Shown piece by piece: positions 27,050-34,999 of a stretch of DNA of 64,000 bases. This stretch comes from Svornostia abyssi. GTDB taxonomy: Bacteria; Actinomycetota; Thermoleophilia; Solirubrobacterales; Solirubrobacteraceae. The position numbers were made by a program, and so were the translations under genes. How positions within the stretch are numbered: the first letter of the stretch is position 1; each line of letters opens with the position of its first letter. Under the pieces are notes generated by a model, which was given only the letters and a program-made list of their open reading frames with translations, was not told the DNA's origin and did not search any database. Location of the stretch: positions 1,426,001 through 1,490,000 of the forward strand of contig CP088295.1 of assembly GCA_024666565.1 (NCBI GenBank). The letters are read 5' to 3'.

Positions 27050-28551
27050 CAGGCCTCGATCCGCAGCGTGCGCCCGAAGGCGCGCTCGAAGAGCTCGGTC
27101 TCCCGTTCGGCCGCCCAGCGGGCCACCTCGATGCCCTCGTCGGCCTCGAGCGTGAGGTGCACGGCGCCGCCGTTGCGCGTGGCCACGCGTGCGGCGGTGA
27201 CGCTCTGGTCGCGGCTGCGCTCGAGATCCTCGCCCAGACGCAACAGGACCGCGAGGCGGTCGAGCCGACGGTCGTCGCCGGGGCCGGCGAGCTTCGCGAA
27301 CGCGCCGAGTTCGGACATGCCCTTGCGGTGATAGCGCGCCGCCTGCGCGATGAGCGCCACTTCGATCGGCGAGTAGCCAGGCAGGCCGGCGTTGAGGATG
27401 AGGTAGCGCGAGTGCTTGTGGTGGTCGTCGTAGTCGACCCGCATGCCGATGTCGTGCAGCATGCACGCCGCCCACAGCAGCTGGCGCTCGATCGGGTCGC
27501 CGGTGAAGACGCCGTCGGCGGCCAGTGAGTCGAAGATCCCCAGCGCGAGGGCGGCGACATGCGCGGTGTGGGCGGGATCGACCTGGTACTGGGCGGCGAG
27601 GTTCAGCACGCTCTCGCGCCGTACGTCGTCGAACAGCGGCGGATCCCCGTCGAGGTGCTCGGCGAAGAACACGCCCTCGCGCAGGCCGGCCTCCGTGACC
27701 TCGAGCGCGTCGAACCCGCCCTCGCGCAGCACGGTCTGGATGACGACGGCGCCCGCGAGGATGACATCGGCGCGGCCCGGCTTGATGCCGCGGACCTTCC
27801 CGCGCTCGGCCGGTGACAGCGCGGCGAGCCGTTCGACGAGCTCGTCGAGTGCGGCGGCCGGGATCGGGAAGCCCTGCACGCCCATCGACGGCAGCCCGGC
27901 GGCCCCCTGGGTGGCGGCGGCCAGGTTGCGGACCGTTCCGCCGATACCGACCAGCCGACGGCCCGCCTTGGGCAGCCAGCCCGCCCCGTCGGCCAGCTCG
28001 GCGGCGACGTGATCGCGCAGGGCGTCGAGGTCGTCGCCGAAGCGCTCGGTCATCCGCACGGCGCCCAGCGGCCAGGACGCGAGCTTGTCCGCGCGGCGCT
28101 CGCGGGTGCGGACGAGCTGCATCGAGCCGCCGCCGAGGTCGAGGACCGCGCCGTCGCGCAGCGTCGTGGAGTTCACGGCGGCGAGGTAGCCGAAGCGCGC
28201 CTCGTCCTCGCGCGAGAGGACGTCGATCTCCAGGCCCGAGCGCTTCTGCGCGGCGGCGACGAACTTCTCGCGGTTCGTCGCGTCGCGGATGGCGCTCGTG
28301 GCGACCGCCCGGACGCGGTCCGGCGGGATCTTCGTCGCGCGGCAGAAGTGCGCGAACACGTCGATGGTGTTCAGCGCCCGCTCCATCTGGGGGCGCCCGA
28401 GCTTCCCGTCCTCGCCGATGTGCTCGCCGATGCGCACCGGCTCGTAGATCTCGTCGCTGCGCCGCCACCAGCCCTTCCCGGCGGAGAAGACGACGAGGCG
28501 GAACGTGTTCGAGCCGAGGTCGATGACCGCGGTGCGCTGCGGATCTGCCAT
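27049..28551 (-). CDS. ppx: Ppx/GppA exopolyphosphatase/guanosine pentaphosphatase with HD domain
   Basis: 500 residues. The sugar-kinase/HSP70-like domain starts AVIDLGSNTFRLVVF, with the second phosphate loop at DLGGGSMQLV. A C-terminal HD domain (about 310-490) has CMLHDIGMRVDYDDHHKHS. The family removes terminal phosphate from polyphosphate or pppGpp, linking it to stringent control. TAGCCT ends 10 bases before the ATG. It heads the AraC-VOC run. Confidence 0.9.
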   Translation of the reverse strand: MADPQRTAVIDLGSNTFRLVVFSAGKGWWRRSDEIYEPVRIGEHIGEDGKLGRPQMERALNTIDVFAHFCRATKIPPDRVRAVATSAIRDATNREKFVAAAQKRSGLEIDVLSREDEARFGYLAAVNSTTLRDGAVLDLGGGSMQLVRTRERRADKLASWPLGAVRMTERFGDDLDALRDHVAAELADGAGWLPKAGRRLVGIGGTVRNLAAATQGAAGLPSMGVQGFPIPAAALDELVERLAALSPAERGKVRGIKPGRADVILAGAVVIQTVLREGGFDALEVTEAGLREGVFFAEHLDGDPPLFDDVRRESVLNLAAQYQVDPAHTAHVAALALGIFDSLAADGVFTGDPIERQLLWAACMLHDIGMRVDYDDHHKHSRYLILNAGLPGYSPIEVALIAQAARYHRKGMSELGAFAKLAGPGDDRRLDRLAVLLRLGEDLERSRDQSVTAARVATRNGGAVHLTLEADEGIEVARWAAERETELFERAFGRTLRIEA

Positions 28552-28564
28552 CCGTGGGCGGAGG

Positions 28565-29119
28565 CTACTCGTGCGAGCGCTCGGCTTCGCGTGCCGCGGC
28601 CGCGAGGCGGGCGAACCGCTGGTCGCCGTGGGGCAGCAGGTCCGAGAGGGCGATGCGGACCTCCTCGGGGTCGAGCGTCCGCGCGGCCAGCATCGCCTCG
28701 ATGTCGGCCCAGTCCTTGGTGCGGTCGAACGTGGCCTTGAACACCGCCAGCTCGACGGGGCCGAGGACCGGGATGGTCGTGCCGGCGAACGGCACCTCGC
28801 GCCGGTGCGCGGCGGCGTCGGCGTGCAGCGGCACGGTGTCGAGGAACAGGTCGACCGGGGTCTCGTCCCACCACAGGCGGGCCTGGCCGTCGCGGACCAG
28901 GGCGTCGACGACGCCGGGCGGGCTGCTGATCTCGCGCGGCAGGGCGTCGAGCACGTGCGCTGCGTCGGCTGCGTCGGAGAACACATTCACGTCGATGTCG
29001 CTCGTGCCCCGCGGATCGAGCGTCGCGTAGGCCAGCGCGATCGCGCCGCCGAACGCGTGGGGCAGGGCTGCGGCGTCGAGCGCGCGGTGGATCGCGACGA
29101 GTTTCTCCCGGAGCGTCAC
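28565..29119 (-). CDS. Nucleotidyltransferase-fold protein (AbiEii/MNT-like toxin candidate)
   Basis: 184 residues. The nucleotidyltransferase core is GGAIALAYATLDPRGTSDID, with the G-(G/S) and DxD signature, and a second acidic position follows near VDLFLD. Such proteins paired with an HTH partner are known toxin-antitoxin nucleotidyltransferases. The GTG overlaps the upstream XRE stop by 4 bases. Toxicity is inferred, not shown. Confidence 0.75.
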   Translation of the reverse strand: MTLREKLVAIHRALDAAALPHAFGGAIALAYATLDPRGTSDIDVNVFSDAADAAHVLDALPREISSPPGVVDALVRDGQARLWWDETPVDLFLDTVPLHADAAAHRREVPFAGTTIPVLGPVELAVFKATFDRTKDWADIEAMLAARTLDPEEVRIALSDLLPHGDQRFARLAAAAREAERSHE

Positions 29120-29436
29120 GCCGCCCGCCGCAGCGGCGGATAGCGCAGCGCGGGCTCGTGCCGCGTGGGCAGCGCGGCGGCGAGTTCCAGGACGTCGGCG
29201 AGCTGGCGCGACGCGCGCTCGAGCTCGGCGCGCGTCGGCTGCCGCGCCGCGGGCGCGGTCGCCAGGCGGCGCCCGGTCGCCCGCAGCAGCCGGTCGAGCG
29301 TCGCAAGTGACGGTTCCTTGCGCCCGCGCTCGTAGGCCGAGAGCGTCGCCTGGGACGTGCCCGCCCGCGCGGCGAGCTCGGCCTGGGTGAGTCCGGCGTT
29401 CAGGCGGGCGTCGCGGAGGGTGCGCGCGGGGTCCAC
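29116..29436 (-). CDS. XRE-family HTH protein, antitoxin candidate
   Basis: 106 residues starting at the GTG at 29436 (VDPARTLRDARLNAGLTQ). The Cro/C1 helix-turn-helix is GLTQAELAARAGTSQATLSAYERG near residue 20, with a C-terminal tail that may contact the downstream nucleotidyltransferase. The start is supported by TATACT 8 bases upstream. A small AT-rich palindrome overlaps that promoter, so it is probably autoregulated. Confidence 0.8.
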   Translation of the reverse strand: MDPARTLRDARLNAGLTQAELAARAGTSQATLSAYERGRKEPSLATLDRLLRATGRRLATAPAARQPTRAELERASRQLADVLELAAALPTRHEPALRYPPLRRAA

Positions 29437-29444
29437 AACGGCCG

Positions 29445-29450
29445 AGTATA
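29445..29450 (-). promoter_or_regulatory. -10 hexamer of the XRE-nucleotidyltransferase pair, leaderless geometry
   Basis: TATACT on the minus strand ends 8 bases before the GTG at 29436, the same spacing as in the ArsR gene. Confidence 0.55.
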
Positions 29451-29463
29451 TCTGACCGGATAT
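29448..29463. promoter_or_regulatory. Palindrome overlapping the XRE promoter
   Basis: ATATC-TGACCG-GATAT, a perfect 5-base inverted repeat, overlaps the -10 hexamer: a candidate operator for the XRE protein. Confidence 0.5.
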
Positions 29464-29468
29464 GTCGA

Positions 29469-29855
29469 TCAGCTGGCGCCCGGGTCGCGCTCGATGAGCT
29501 CGATGCGGTAGTCGTCGGGGTCGCGCACGAAGCACAGCAGCGACCCGCCCTCACGCACGGTGTACGGCGGCTTCTCCGGCTCGATGCCGAGCTCCTTGAG
29601 CCGCGCGAGCGTCCCGGCCATGTCGTCGACGGTGATCGCGATGTGGTTGTAGCCCGTGCCGTGCGTGTAGCTGTCGACGCCGAAGTTGTAGGTCAGCTCC
29701 AGGCGCGGGCCGTCGCCGGGCAGGCCCATGAAGACGTTGATCGCCTCGTCGCGGATGGGCATGCGGCTCAGCTCCTCGAAGCCGAGCTTCTCGTAGAACG
29801 CGACACTGCGGTCGATGTCGCCGATGCGGTAGCAGGTGTGGATGAGCGCGGGCAT
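29469..29855 (-). CDS. Lactoylglutathione lyase-like glyoxalase I
   Basis: 128 residues of the GloA type: HTCYRIGDIDRSVAFYEKLGF at the start, RLELTYNFGVDSYTHGTGYNHIAI and RIELIER, which supply the usual His/Glu metal ligands. It would isomerise the hemithioacetal of methylglyoxal and a thiol. The actinobacterial thiol is usually mycothiol; glutathione use is unproven. TACCCT ends 6 bases before the ATG, divergent from the AarF gene. Confidence 0.88.
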   Translation of the reverse strand: MPALIHTCYRIGDIDRSVAFYEKLGFEELSRMPIRDEAINVFMGLPGDGPRLELTYNFGVDSYTHGTGYNHIAITVDDMAGTLARLKELGIEPEKPPYTVREGGSLLCFVRDPDDYRIELIERDPGAS

Positions 29856-29861
29856 GGCCCG

Positions 29862-29867
29862 AGGGTA
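29862..29867 (-). promoter_or_regulatory. -10 hexamer of the glyoxalase gene, leaderless geometry
   Basis: TACCCT ends 6 bases before the ATG at 29855, minus strand. Confidence 0.5.
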
Positions 29868-29905
29868 CCCCTCGGTAGCCTGCTCGATGTGGGGGTGACC
29901 GCGCC

Positions 29906-31288
29906 ATGAGCAAGGACGACAAGATCCCGACGGGGCGCATCCGCCGCTCCTCGCAGATCGGTCGGCTCGCGGCCACGCAGGCGGCGAAGCAGATGGGCAC
30001 CCGTGCGGCGAACGTCACCCGCACCGAGGAGGCGTCCCAGGCCGCGCTGAGCAAGCGTCAGCTCGAAACCGCCGAGCAGATCGTCGCCGCCCTCGGCACG
30101 ATGAAGGGCGCCGCGATGAAGCTCGGGCAGATGCTGAGCTTCATGGACGTCGGCCTCGTGCCCGAGGAGTTCCGCGAGGACTTCCAGGCCAAGCTCGCCG
30201 AACTGCGCGACGCCGCGCCGAAGGTCTCCTTCAAGGAGATGCGCAAGGTCATCGAGGGCGAGTACGGGGAGAAGATCGACGAGGTCTTCGAGACGTTCGA
30301 TCCCGTGCCGATCGCCGCCGCCTCGATCGGGCAGGTCTACAAGGCGCGCCTGCACGACGGGCGCGACGTCGCGGTGAAGGTCCAGTACCCCGGGATCGGC
30401 GCAGCCGTGCGCGCGGACATGCAGAACCTGGGGCTCATCCTGCGGCTCATGAAGAGCGTTGCGCCCGGGCTGGACCCGAAGGCGATGGGCGAGGAGATCC
30501 GCGAGCGCATCGACGAGGAGCTCGACTACGAGCTGGAGGCCAGCAACCAGCGCACGCTCGCGCGGATCTACAACGGCCATCCGTTCATCGTCGTCCCCCA
30601 GGTCATGACGTCGTTGTCCCGGGAGAAGGTCATCGTCAGCGAGTTCGTCTCCGGCCGGGGCTTCGAGGAGTGCAAGCAGCTCCCGGACGAGGAGCGCAAC
30701 CGCATCGGCGAGATCATCTTCCGCTTCTACTTCGGCTCGATGTACCGCCACCACCAGTTCAGCGGCGACCCGCACCCGGGCAACTCGATGCTCCTCGACG
30801 ACGGCCGCATGGCGTTCATGGACTTCGGGCTGTTCAAGCGGCTCCCCGCGCACGTCGCCGAGTTCGAGCTGGAGCTGCAGCGCCTGGGCATCCAGCGGCG
30901 CGGCGAGGACCTCATCGACCACTTGAGCAAGGGCGGCTGGATCAGCGGCAAGAAGGACTACTCGCCGGACGAGGTCGTCCGCCAGTTCGACGAGTTCATC
31001 GGCTGGTTCACGAAGGACGAGGAGATCGCGCTCACGCCTGAGTACGCGACGAAGGTCATGCTCGAGATGAGCGACCCGCGGTCGTCCTTCTTCGGGAAGA
31101 TGCGCCACGAGACGCTGCCGCCCGACCACCTCTTCGGCCGCCGGCTGGAGACGCTCACGCTCGCGGTGCTCGGCCAGTTGCGTGTCACGGCGAACTGGGG
31201 CGGGATCGCCCGCGAGTGGATCGACGGCAGCCCGCCGCGGACGGAGCTCGGCCGGCAGGAAGCCGCGTTCTACGCCGGCACGCTGTGA
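29906..31288 (+). CDS. AarF/ABC1/UbiB family atypical kinase
   Basis: 460 residues. Diagnostic motifs: the KxGQ of AMKLGQMLS, the Ala-rich loop PIAAASIGQVYKARL replacing a Gly-rich loop, GDPHPGNSMLL, and the MDFGLFKRL metal-binding triad. These proteins support quinone or lipid metabolism; the substrate is unknown. Stop overlaps the start of the TVP38 gene (GTGA), so they form an operon. Confidence 0.92.
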   Translation: MSKDDKIPTGRIRRSSQIGRLAATQAAKQMGTRAANVTRTEEASQAALSKRQLETAEQIVAALGTMKGAAMKLGQMLSFMDVGLVPEEFREDFQAKLAELRDAAPKVSFKEMRKVIEGEYGEKIDEVFETFDPVPIAAASIGQVYKARLHDGRDVAVKVQYPGIGAAVRADMQNLGLILRLMKSVAPGLDPKAMGEEIRERIDEELDYELEASNQRTLARIYNGHPFIVVPQVMTSLSREKVIVSEFVSGRGFEECKQLPDEERNRIGEIIFRFYFGSMYRHHQFSGDPHPGNSMLLDDGRMAFMDFGLFKRLPAHVAEFELELQRLGIQRRGEDLIDHLSKGGWISGKKDYSPDEVVRQFDEFIGWFTKDEEIALTPEYATKVMLEMSDPRSSFFGKMRHETLPPDHLFGRRLETLTLAVLGQLRVTANWGGIAREWIDGSPPRTELGRQEAAFYAGTL

Positions 31289-31974
31289 GCGACCGCGCGC
31301 GGCTCGGGAGCTTCGCGGCGGTGGTGGTCGTGGTGTTCGGCATCACGGCGGTGCTCACGCTGTCGGGCACGCTGTCCGTTGACGAGATCCAGGACTGGGT
31401 CGAGGCGAACATCCGCGAGCCGGTCCGGGACCTCGGCGTGTTCGGTCCGCTGCTGTTCATCGCGGTCGGGTCCCTCCTCACCGTCGCCCTGTTCCCGGGC
31501 CCGGTGCTGTGCGCGATCGGGGGTGTGATCTTCGGCACCGCGGTGGGGATCCCGACGGTGCTGGCCACGATCGTCACCGGCGCGGCGCTGGCGTTCTCGC
31601 TCTCGCGGTGGTGGGCGCACGACGCGGTCGAGCGCACGGCAGGCGCGCGCACCCAGGCGTTGCGCGCGTGGGTCGGGCGCCGCGGCTTCGTCGCGATCCT
31701 GCTCGCCCGCGCCGCGCCGGGCCTGCCGTACAACCTCGTCAACTACGCCGCGGGTCTGGCCCCGGTCTCGCTGGTCGCGTTCGTCGGAGCGACCGCGATC
31801 GGCGCCGCACCGCGCACCGCCGCGTACGTGGCGCTCGGCGGGTCGTTCGGCGACCTGCGCTCGCCGGAGGCGCTGGCGGCCGTCGCGGTCCTCGCGGTCA
31901 TGGGGGTCACGGGCGCGTGGCTGCTGGCCCGCGACCTGCGTGCGGCGACAGCCCGCGCACCCGGAGCACCCTGA
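31285..31974 (+). CDS. TVP38/TMEM64 (DedA-like) membrane protein
   Basis: 229 residues. The conserved VTT block runs FPGPVLCAIGGVIFG to LLARAAPGLPYNLVNYAAGL, flanked by membrane helices. The family is linked to phospholipid movement between leaflets. Coupled to the AarF kinase. Confidence 0.87.
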   Translation: MSDRARLGSFAAVVVVVFGITAVLTLSGTLSVDEIQDWVEANIREPVRDLGVFGPLLFIAVGSLLTVALFPGPVLCAIGGVIFGTAVGIPTVLATIVTGAALAFSLSRWWAHDAVERTAGARTQALRAWVGRRGFVAILLARAAPGLPYNLVNYAAGLAPVSLVAFVGATAIGAAPRTAAYVALGGSFGDLRSPEALAAVAVLAVMGVTGAWLLARDLRAATARAPGAP

Positions 31975-32017
31975 GGGGCCTGTCCGTCCGGGTGCGCGAG
32001 CCTGCCCCGCGGTGCCG

Positions 32018-33790
32018 TCAGCGCATGTCCAGTTGCGCGACGGCGGCGGCGACCTCGGGGTCCGACGCTGCGGCCTCGTCCGCAGCCGGCGTCGGTCCGG
32101 GGTCGCGTCCGGTGTGGTCGAGGACGAAGTCGGTCGTCGCCTTCGCGCTGCGCTCCGGCTGTCCGCTGGACTGCCGCGGTGAGGCGGTGATGACGTCGAC
32201 GTGGTCGTACCCGGGCAGGACCTCGACGACGCTCGGCACGCCGGGGACCCCGGCCGGCTGCTTAGCCTGGCCCAGCCCGTCGCCCGCGATGACGCTGAGG
32301 CGGGGCTTGCCCAGCGCGGCGTCGGTGTACCGCAGCCGCGCGAAGTCGCCGTCGCGGCTGCCTGCGCCGGCGAGCACGGAGTCGACGGTGAGCATCGTCG
32401 AGTAGTACTGCTCGAGGAAGTCCAGCGGCGCGCCGTGGAGGACCCGCGCGAGGTCCTGGGGGTCCGTGACCTCGGACGCCGCGGTCGTGTAGAGCCGGCC
32501 GTCGCCGCGGCGGGCGGTGGACTGCGGCTCGAGGTGGCCGGCCCAGCCGTAGGGTTTCGCGTCCTCGACGGGGTAGAACATCAGCGGCCCGTCGGTGAAC
32601 GGGAACACCTTCGGCAGCAGTGCGCCGCCGGTGTAGCTGCCGATGCTCGTCTTGATGAAGCTCAACGGCTGCGAGTTGTCGTCCATGAACGCGCCCAGCA
32701 GCGCCTCGCCGCTGAGGTGCTGGCGGCGCAGGCGCGGCGTCCTCGCGACCGCGTCCTGCCACGTGCGCGACTGCAGCAGCCGCATGGCGCCGTCGACGGC
32801 GGGCGTCGGGGGCGTGGCGGCGACGAGCGGGGCGGCGTCGGTGTCCGGGTTCAGCTGGGCGTTGAGCCCGATCCCCTCGAGCAGCAGCATGGTCTCCGGG
32901 CCGATCACCCCGAAGTCGAACGTGCGGGGGATGATGTTCGCGGCGACGGCGTTGCGGACGGAACGGACCGTCTGGCCGACGATCGCCTTCGCGATCTGGG
33001 CGCCCGCGCCGGCCGCGGCGGTCTCGGGAGTCAGCGCGACGCTGCTGTCGAGCGCGATCGACCCGGCGCACAGGTCGTAGCCGGCGTCGTCGCGGGTGGC
33101 GGGGTCGTTGTCGAAGTCCCAGGCCATGAGCAGCCCGGTGAGGGCGCCGCCGAGCGAGTGGCCGCCGCAGAACGTCCGGGAGCGGCGGAACTCCGGATCG
33201 GGCAGGCCTTCGGTGATCACGGCGCGGTAGTCCTCGGTGACCTGGCGCAGGTCGAAGTCCGCGACGTAGCCCAGCTGCCCGGTCTTCTGAATCCCGCCGA
33301 ACGTGCGGCCGCCGACCTGCAGGCCGCGGTAGTAGTAGTCCAGGGCGATCTTCGGGTCGTTCGCGGCCAGCCCGGCGTCCAGTCCGGTCCGGTCCTCGAT
33401 GCAGTTGCCGCGCCGGTCCAGCGCCCAGTACTCGACGCTGCGCCCGCGATCGGCGGCGTTCTGCACGACCTGGAGCGCGTGCATCTCCAGCGATCCGGCA
33501 CCCGCGAGCGTGCCGGGCATGATCACGAGCACCGCGTCGGCCTGCTGCGGGTCGGCGGGGCCGCCGTCGCGGCGGTAGCGCAGGTACCGCAGCTGCTGGC
33601 AGGCGGCCGGGACGGGCCCGACCTCCTCCGGCAGCGGGGCGTCGATCGTCACGACGCTCTTGATGACGTCGGCAAACGGGCCCGCCGGCGTCGACGCGGG
33701 AAGCTCGGACCGCTCCGCGGACGCGGTGGCGGGAAGGGCGAGACCGGCGCACACGAGCGCAGCGGCGACGAGCGTCCTGGAGACGGACAC
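32018..33790 (-). CDS. Secreted alpha/beta hydrolase (lipase-like)
   Basis: 590 residues with a Sec signal peptide (about 1-25, LVAAALVCAGLALPATASA). The nucleophile elbow GGHSLGGALTG (Ser in GHSLGG) and a C-terminal GYDHVDVI His complete a lipase-type triad; the acid is not certain. The GTG at 33790 has GAGAGGAG upstream, and a textbook -35/-10 promoter lies further up. It probably acts outside the cell on an ester. Confidence 0.8.
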   Translation of the reverse strand: MSVSRTLVAAALVCAGLALPATASAERSELPASTPAGPFADVIKSVVTIDAPLPEEVGPVPAACQQLRYLRYRRDGGPADPQQADAVLVIMPGTLAGAGSLEMHALQVVQNAADRGRSVEYWALDRRGNCIEDRTGLDAGLAANDPKIALDYYYRGLQVGGRTFGGIQKTGQLGYVADFDLRQVTEDYRAVITEGLPDPEFRRSRTFCGGHSLGGALTGLLMAWDFDNDPATRDDAGYDLCAGSIALDSSVALTPETAAAGAGAQIAKAIVGQTVRSVRNAVAANIIPRTFDFGVIGPETMLLLEGIGLNAQLNPDTDAAPLVAATPPTPAVDGAMRLLQSRTWQDAVARTPRLRRQHLSGEALLGAFMDDNSQPLSFIKTSIGSYTGGALLPKVFPFTDGPLMFYPVEDAKPYGWAGHLEPQSTARRGDGRLYTTAASEVTDPQDLARVLHGAPLDFLEQYYSTMLTVDSVLAGAGSRDGDFARLRYTDAALGKPRLSVIAGDGLGQAKQPAGVPGVPSVVEVLPGYDHVDVITASPRQSSGQPERSAKATTDFVLDHTGRDPGPTPAADEAAASDPEVAAAVAQLDMR

Positions 33791-33845
33791 GGTGAGCTCT
33801 CCTCTCGACAGTCCCGGGCATCCCCGCCCGCGACTCAGAGAGAAC

Positions 33846-33874
33846 AGTATGACTTTCTCAGTGTCTCGCGTCAA
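33846..33874 (-). promoter_or_regulatory. Sigma-70-type promoter of the secreted hydrolase
   Basis: TTGACG (33869-33874) and CATACT (33846-33851), read on the minus strand, are separated by exactly 17 bases. The predicted start is near 33838, giving a leader of about 48 bases with a ribosome site. Confidence 0.65.
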
Positions 33875-33885
33875 TCACGCGAGAC
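33863..33885. promoter_or_regulatory. 9-base perfect inverted repeat over the -35 element
   Basis: GTCTCGCGT (33863-33871) and ACGCGAGAC (33877-33885) surround a 5-base centre that contributes the TTG of the -35. It also lies 9 bases after the stop of the upstream gene, so it may act as a terminator, an operator, or both. Confidence 0.6.
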
Positions 33886-33893
33886 GCCGAACG

Positions 33894-34949
33894 TCACTTC
33901 CCGCGGGACTTCGCCTGCCTGGCGCGCAGGTCGGCGCACCGCGACTTGGCCTGCTGGATCGGTGAGGAGGCCTGCATCGCGTTGGCGAGCACGTTGAAGC
34001 TCGGCCGCGCCCGGCCGTCCGGATTGATGACGCCGGTGTCGAAGCGGTCCTTCGGCGCGGCCTGCCAGTTGTAGACGTAGATGCGCTTGAACCGGCACGG
34101 GTACTTGGCCATGAGGTCGAGCGCGAACGCCAGCGCCCGGGCGGCGCGGGCCTCGTCGTACTCCAGGCGCGTGGCCTGCTGGTACGTCAGCATCTGCACG
34201 ATGCCGCCGGTCTCGGTGAGCCACACGTCGGCCTTCGTGGCCTTCAGGGCCTCCTGCGTGCCGCTCGTGGAGAAGTAGTTCGCCGAGACGTAGTTGTGCA
34301 GGCCCCAGATGCCGACCTTGCGCCGGTGCTCGGTCTTCAGGCGCTTCTCGTACGAACGCATCCAGCCGCCGACACCGGCCGTGTCGAGCGGGTCGCCGGC
34401 CACGACGACGCACTTCCTGCACTGGTCGGCGATCGCGTCGTGGAAGTCCGCGACGCGGTCCGGGCGCTTGGCGGTCGGCTGGCCCGGGTGGTTCGCCTCG
34501 TTCCACGGCGTGTAGTACCGGACGTACGCGTACTTCTTGCGGAACTTCTTGAACTCGCGCGCGAACTGCTTGGCCGTCGGCAGGTAGCACGGCCGCTGCG
34601 GGCAGTTGTTGCCGCGGGTGCGGTCGAACGCGACCAGGGGCTGGATGCCGTGAGCCCGCGCGGCGTCCATCCACGCGGCGATCGTCTTCGGGTCGCGGGT
34701 GATGCCGTTCCACGGGATCACGAGCCGCGCCGTCCGGATGCCGATCTGCTTGAGCCGCGGATCGGAGAACGTGCTCGGCTTGTTGTCGCTGACGCCGACC
34801 GTGTAGCTGCCCGTCACTGCGTGCGCGGGCGCCGTCACGACGGCCCCGAGGACGAGCGTTCCCAGGATGGCCACAGCCACCGCGAGGACGCGGACGACAC
34901 CTCGCCGGTCGGCTTCCGTGCCACCAGTCACGTCTTGGATTATCGGCAT
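33894..34949 (-). CDS. Exported glycoside-hydrolase-like (beta/alpha)8 barrel protein
   Basis: 351 residues with a signal peptide (VLAVAVAILGTLVLGAVVTAPAHA). The mature part looks like a GH5/GH39-type barrel: acid/base Glu in YYTPWNEANHPG and nucleophile Glu in VWLTETGG, about 110 residues apart. Basic Lys/Arg clusters are frequent, so it may bind the cell wall or anionic glycans (inference). Substrate unknown. An ATG at 34961 is an alternative start. Confidence 0.75.
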   Translation of the reverse strand: MPIIQDVTGGTEADRRGVVRVLAVAVAILGTLVLGAVVTAPAHAVTGSYTVGVSDNKPSTFSDPRLKQIGIRTARLVIPWNGITRDPKTIAAWMDAARAHGIQPLVAFDRTRGNNCPQRPCYLPTAKQFAREFKKFRKKYAYVRYYTPWNEANHPGQPTAKRPDRVADFHDAIADQCRKCVVVAGDPLDTAGVGGWMRSYEKRLKTEHRRKVGIWGLHNYVSANYFSTSGTQEALKATKADVWLTETGGIVQMLTYQQATRLEYDEARAARALAFALDLMAKYPCRFKRIYVYNWQAAPKDRFDTGVINPDGRARPSFNVLANAMQASSPIQQAKSRCADLRARQAKSRGK

Positions 34950-34999
34950 AGCGCTGCGCATCTCCAACCGCAACACAGGGTGACAGGCGAAAATGCGGT

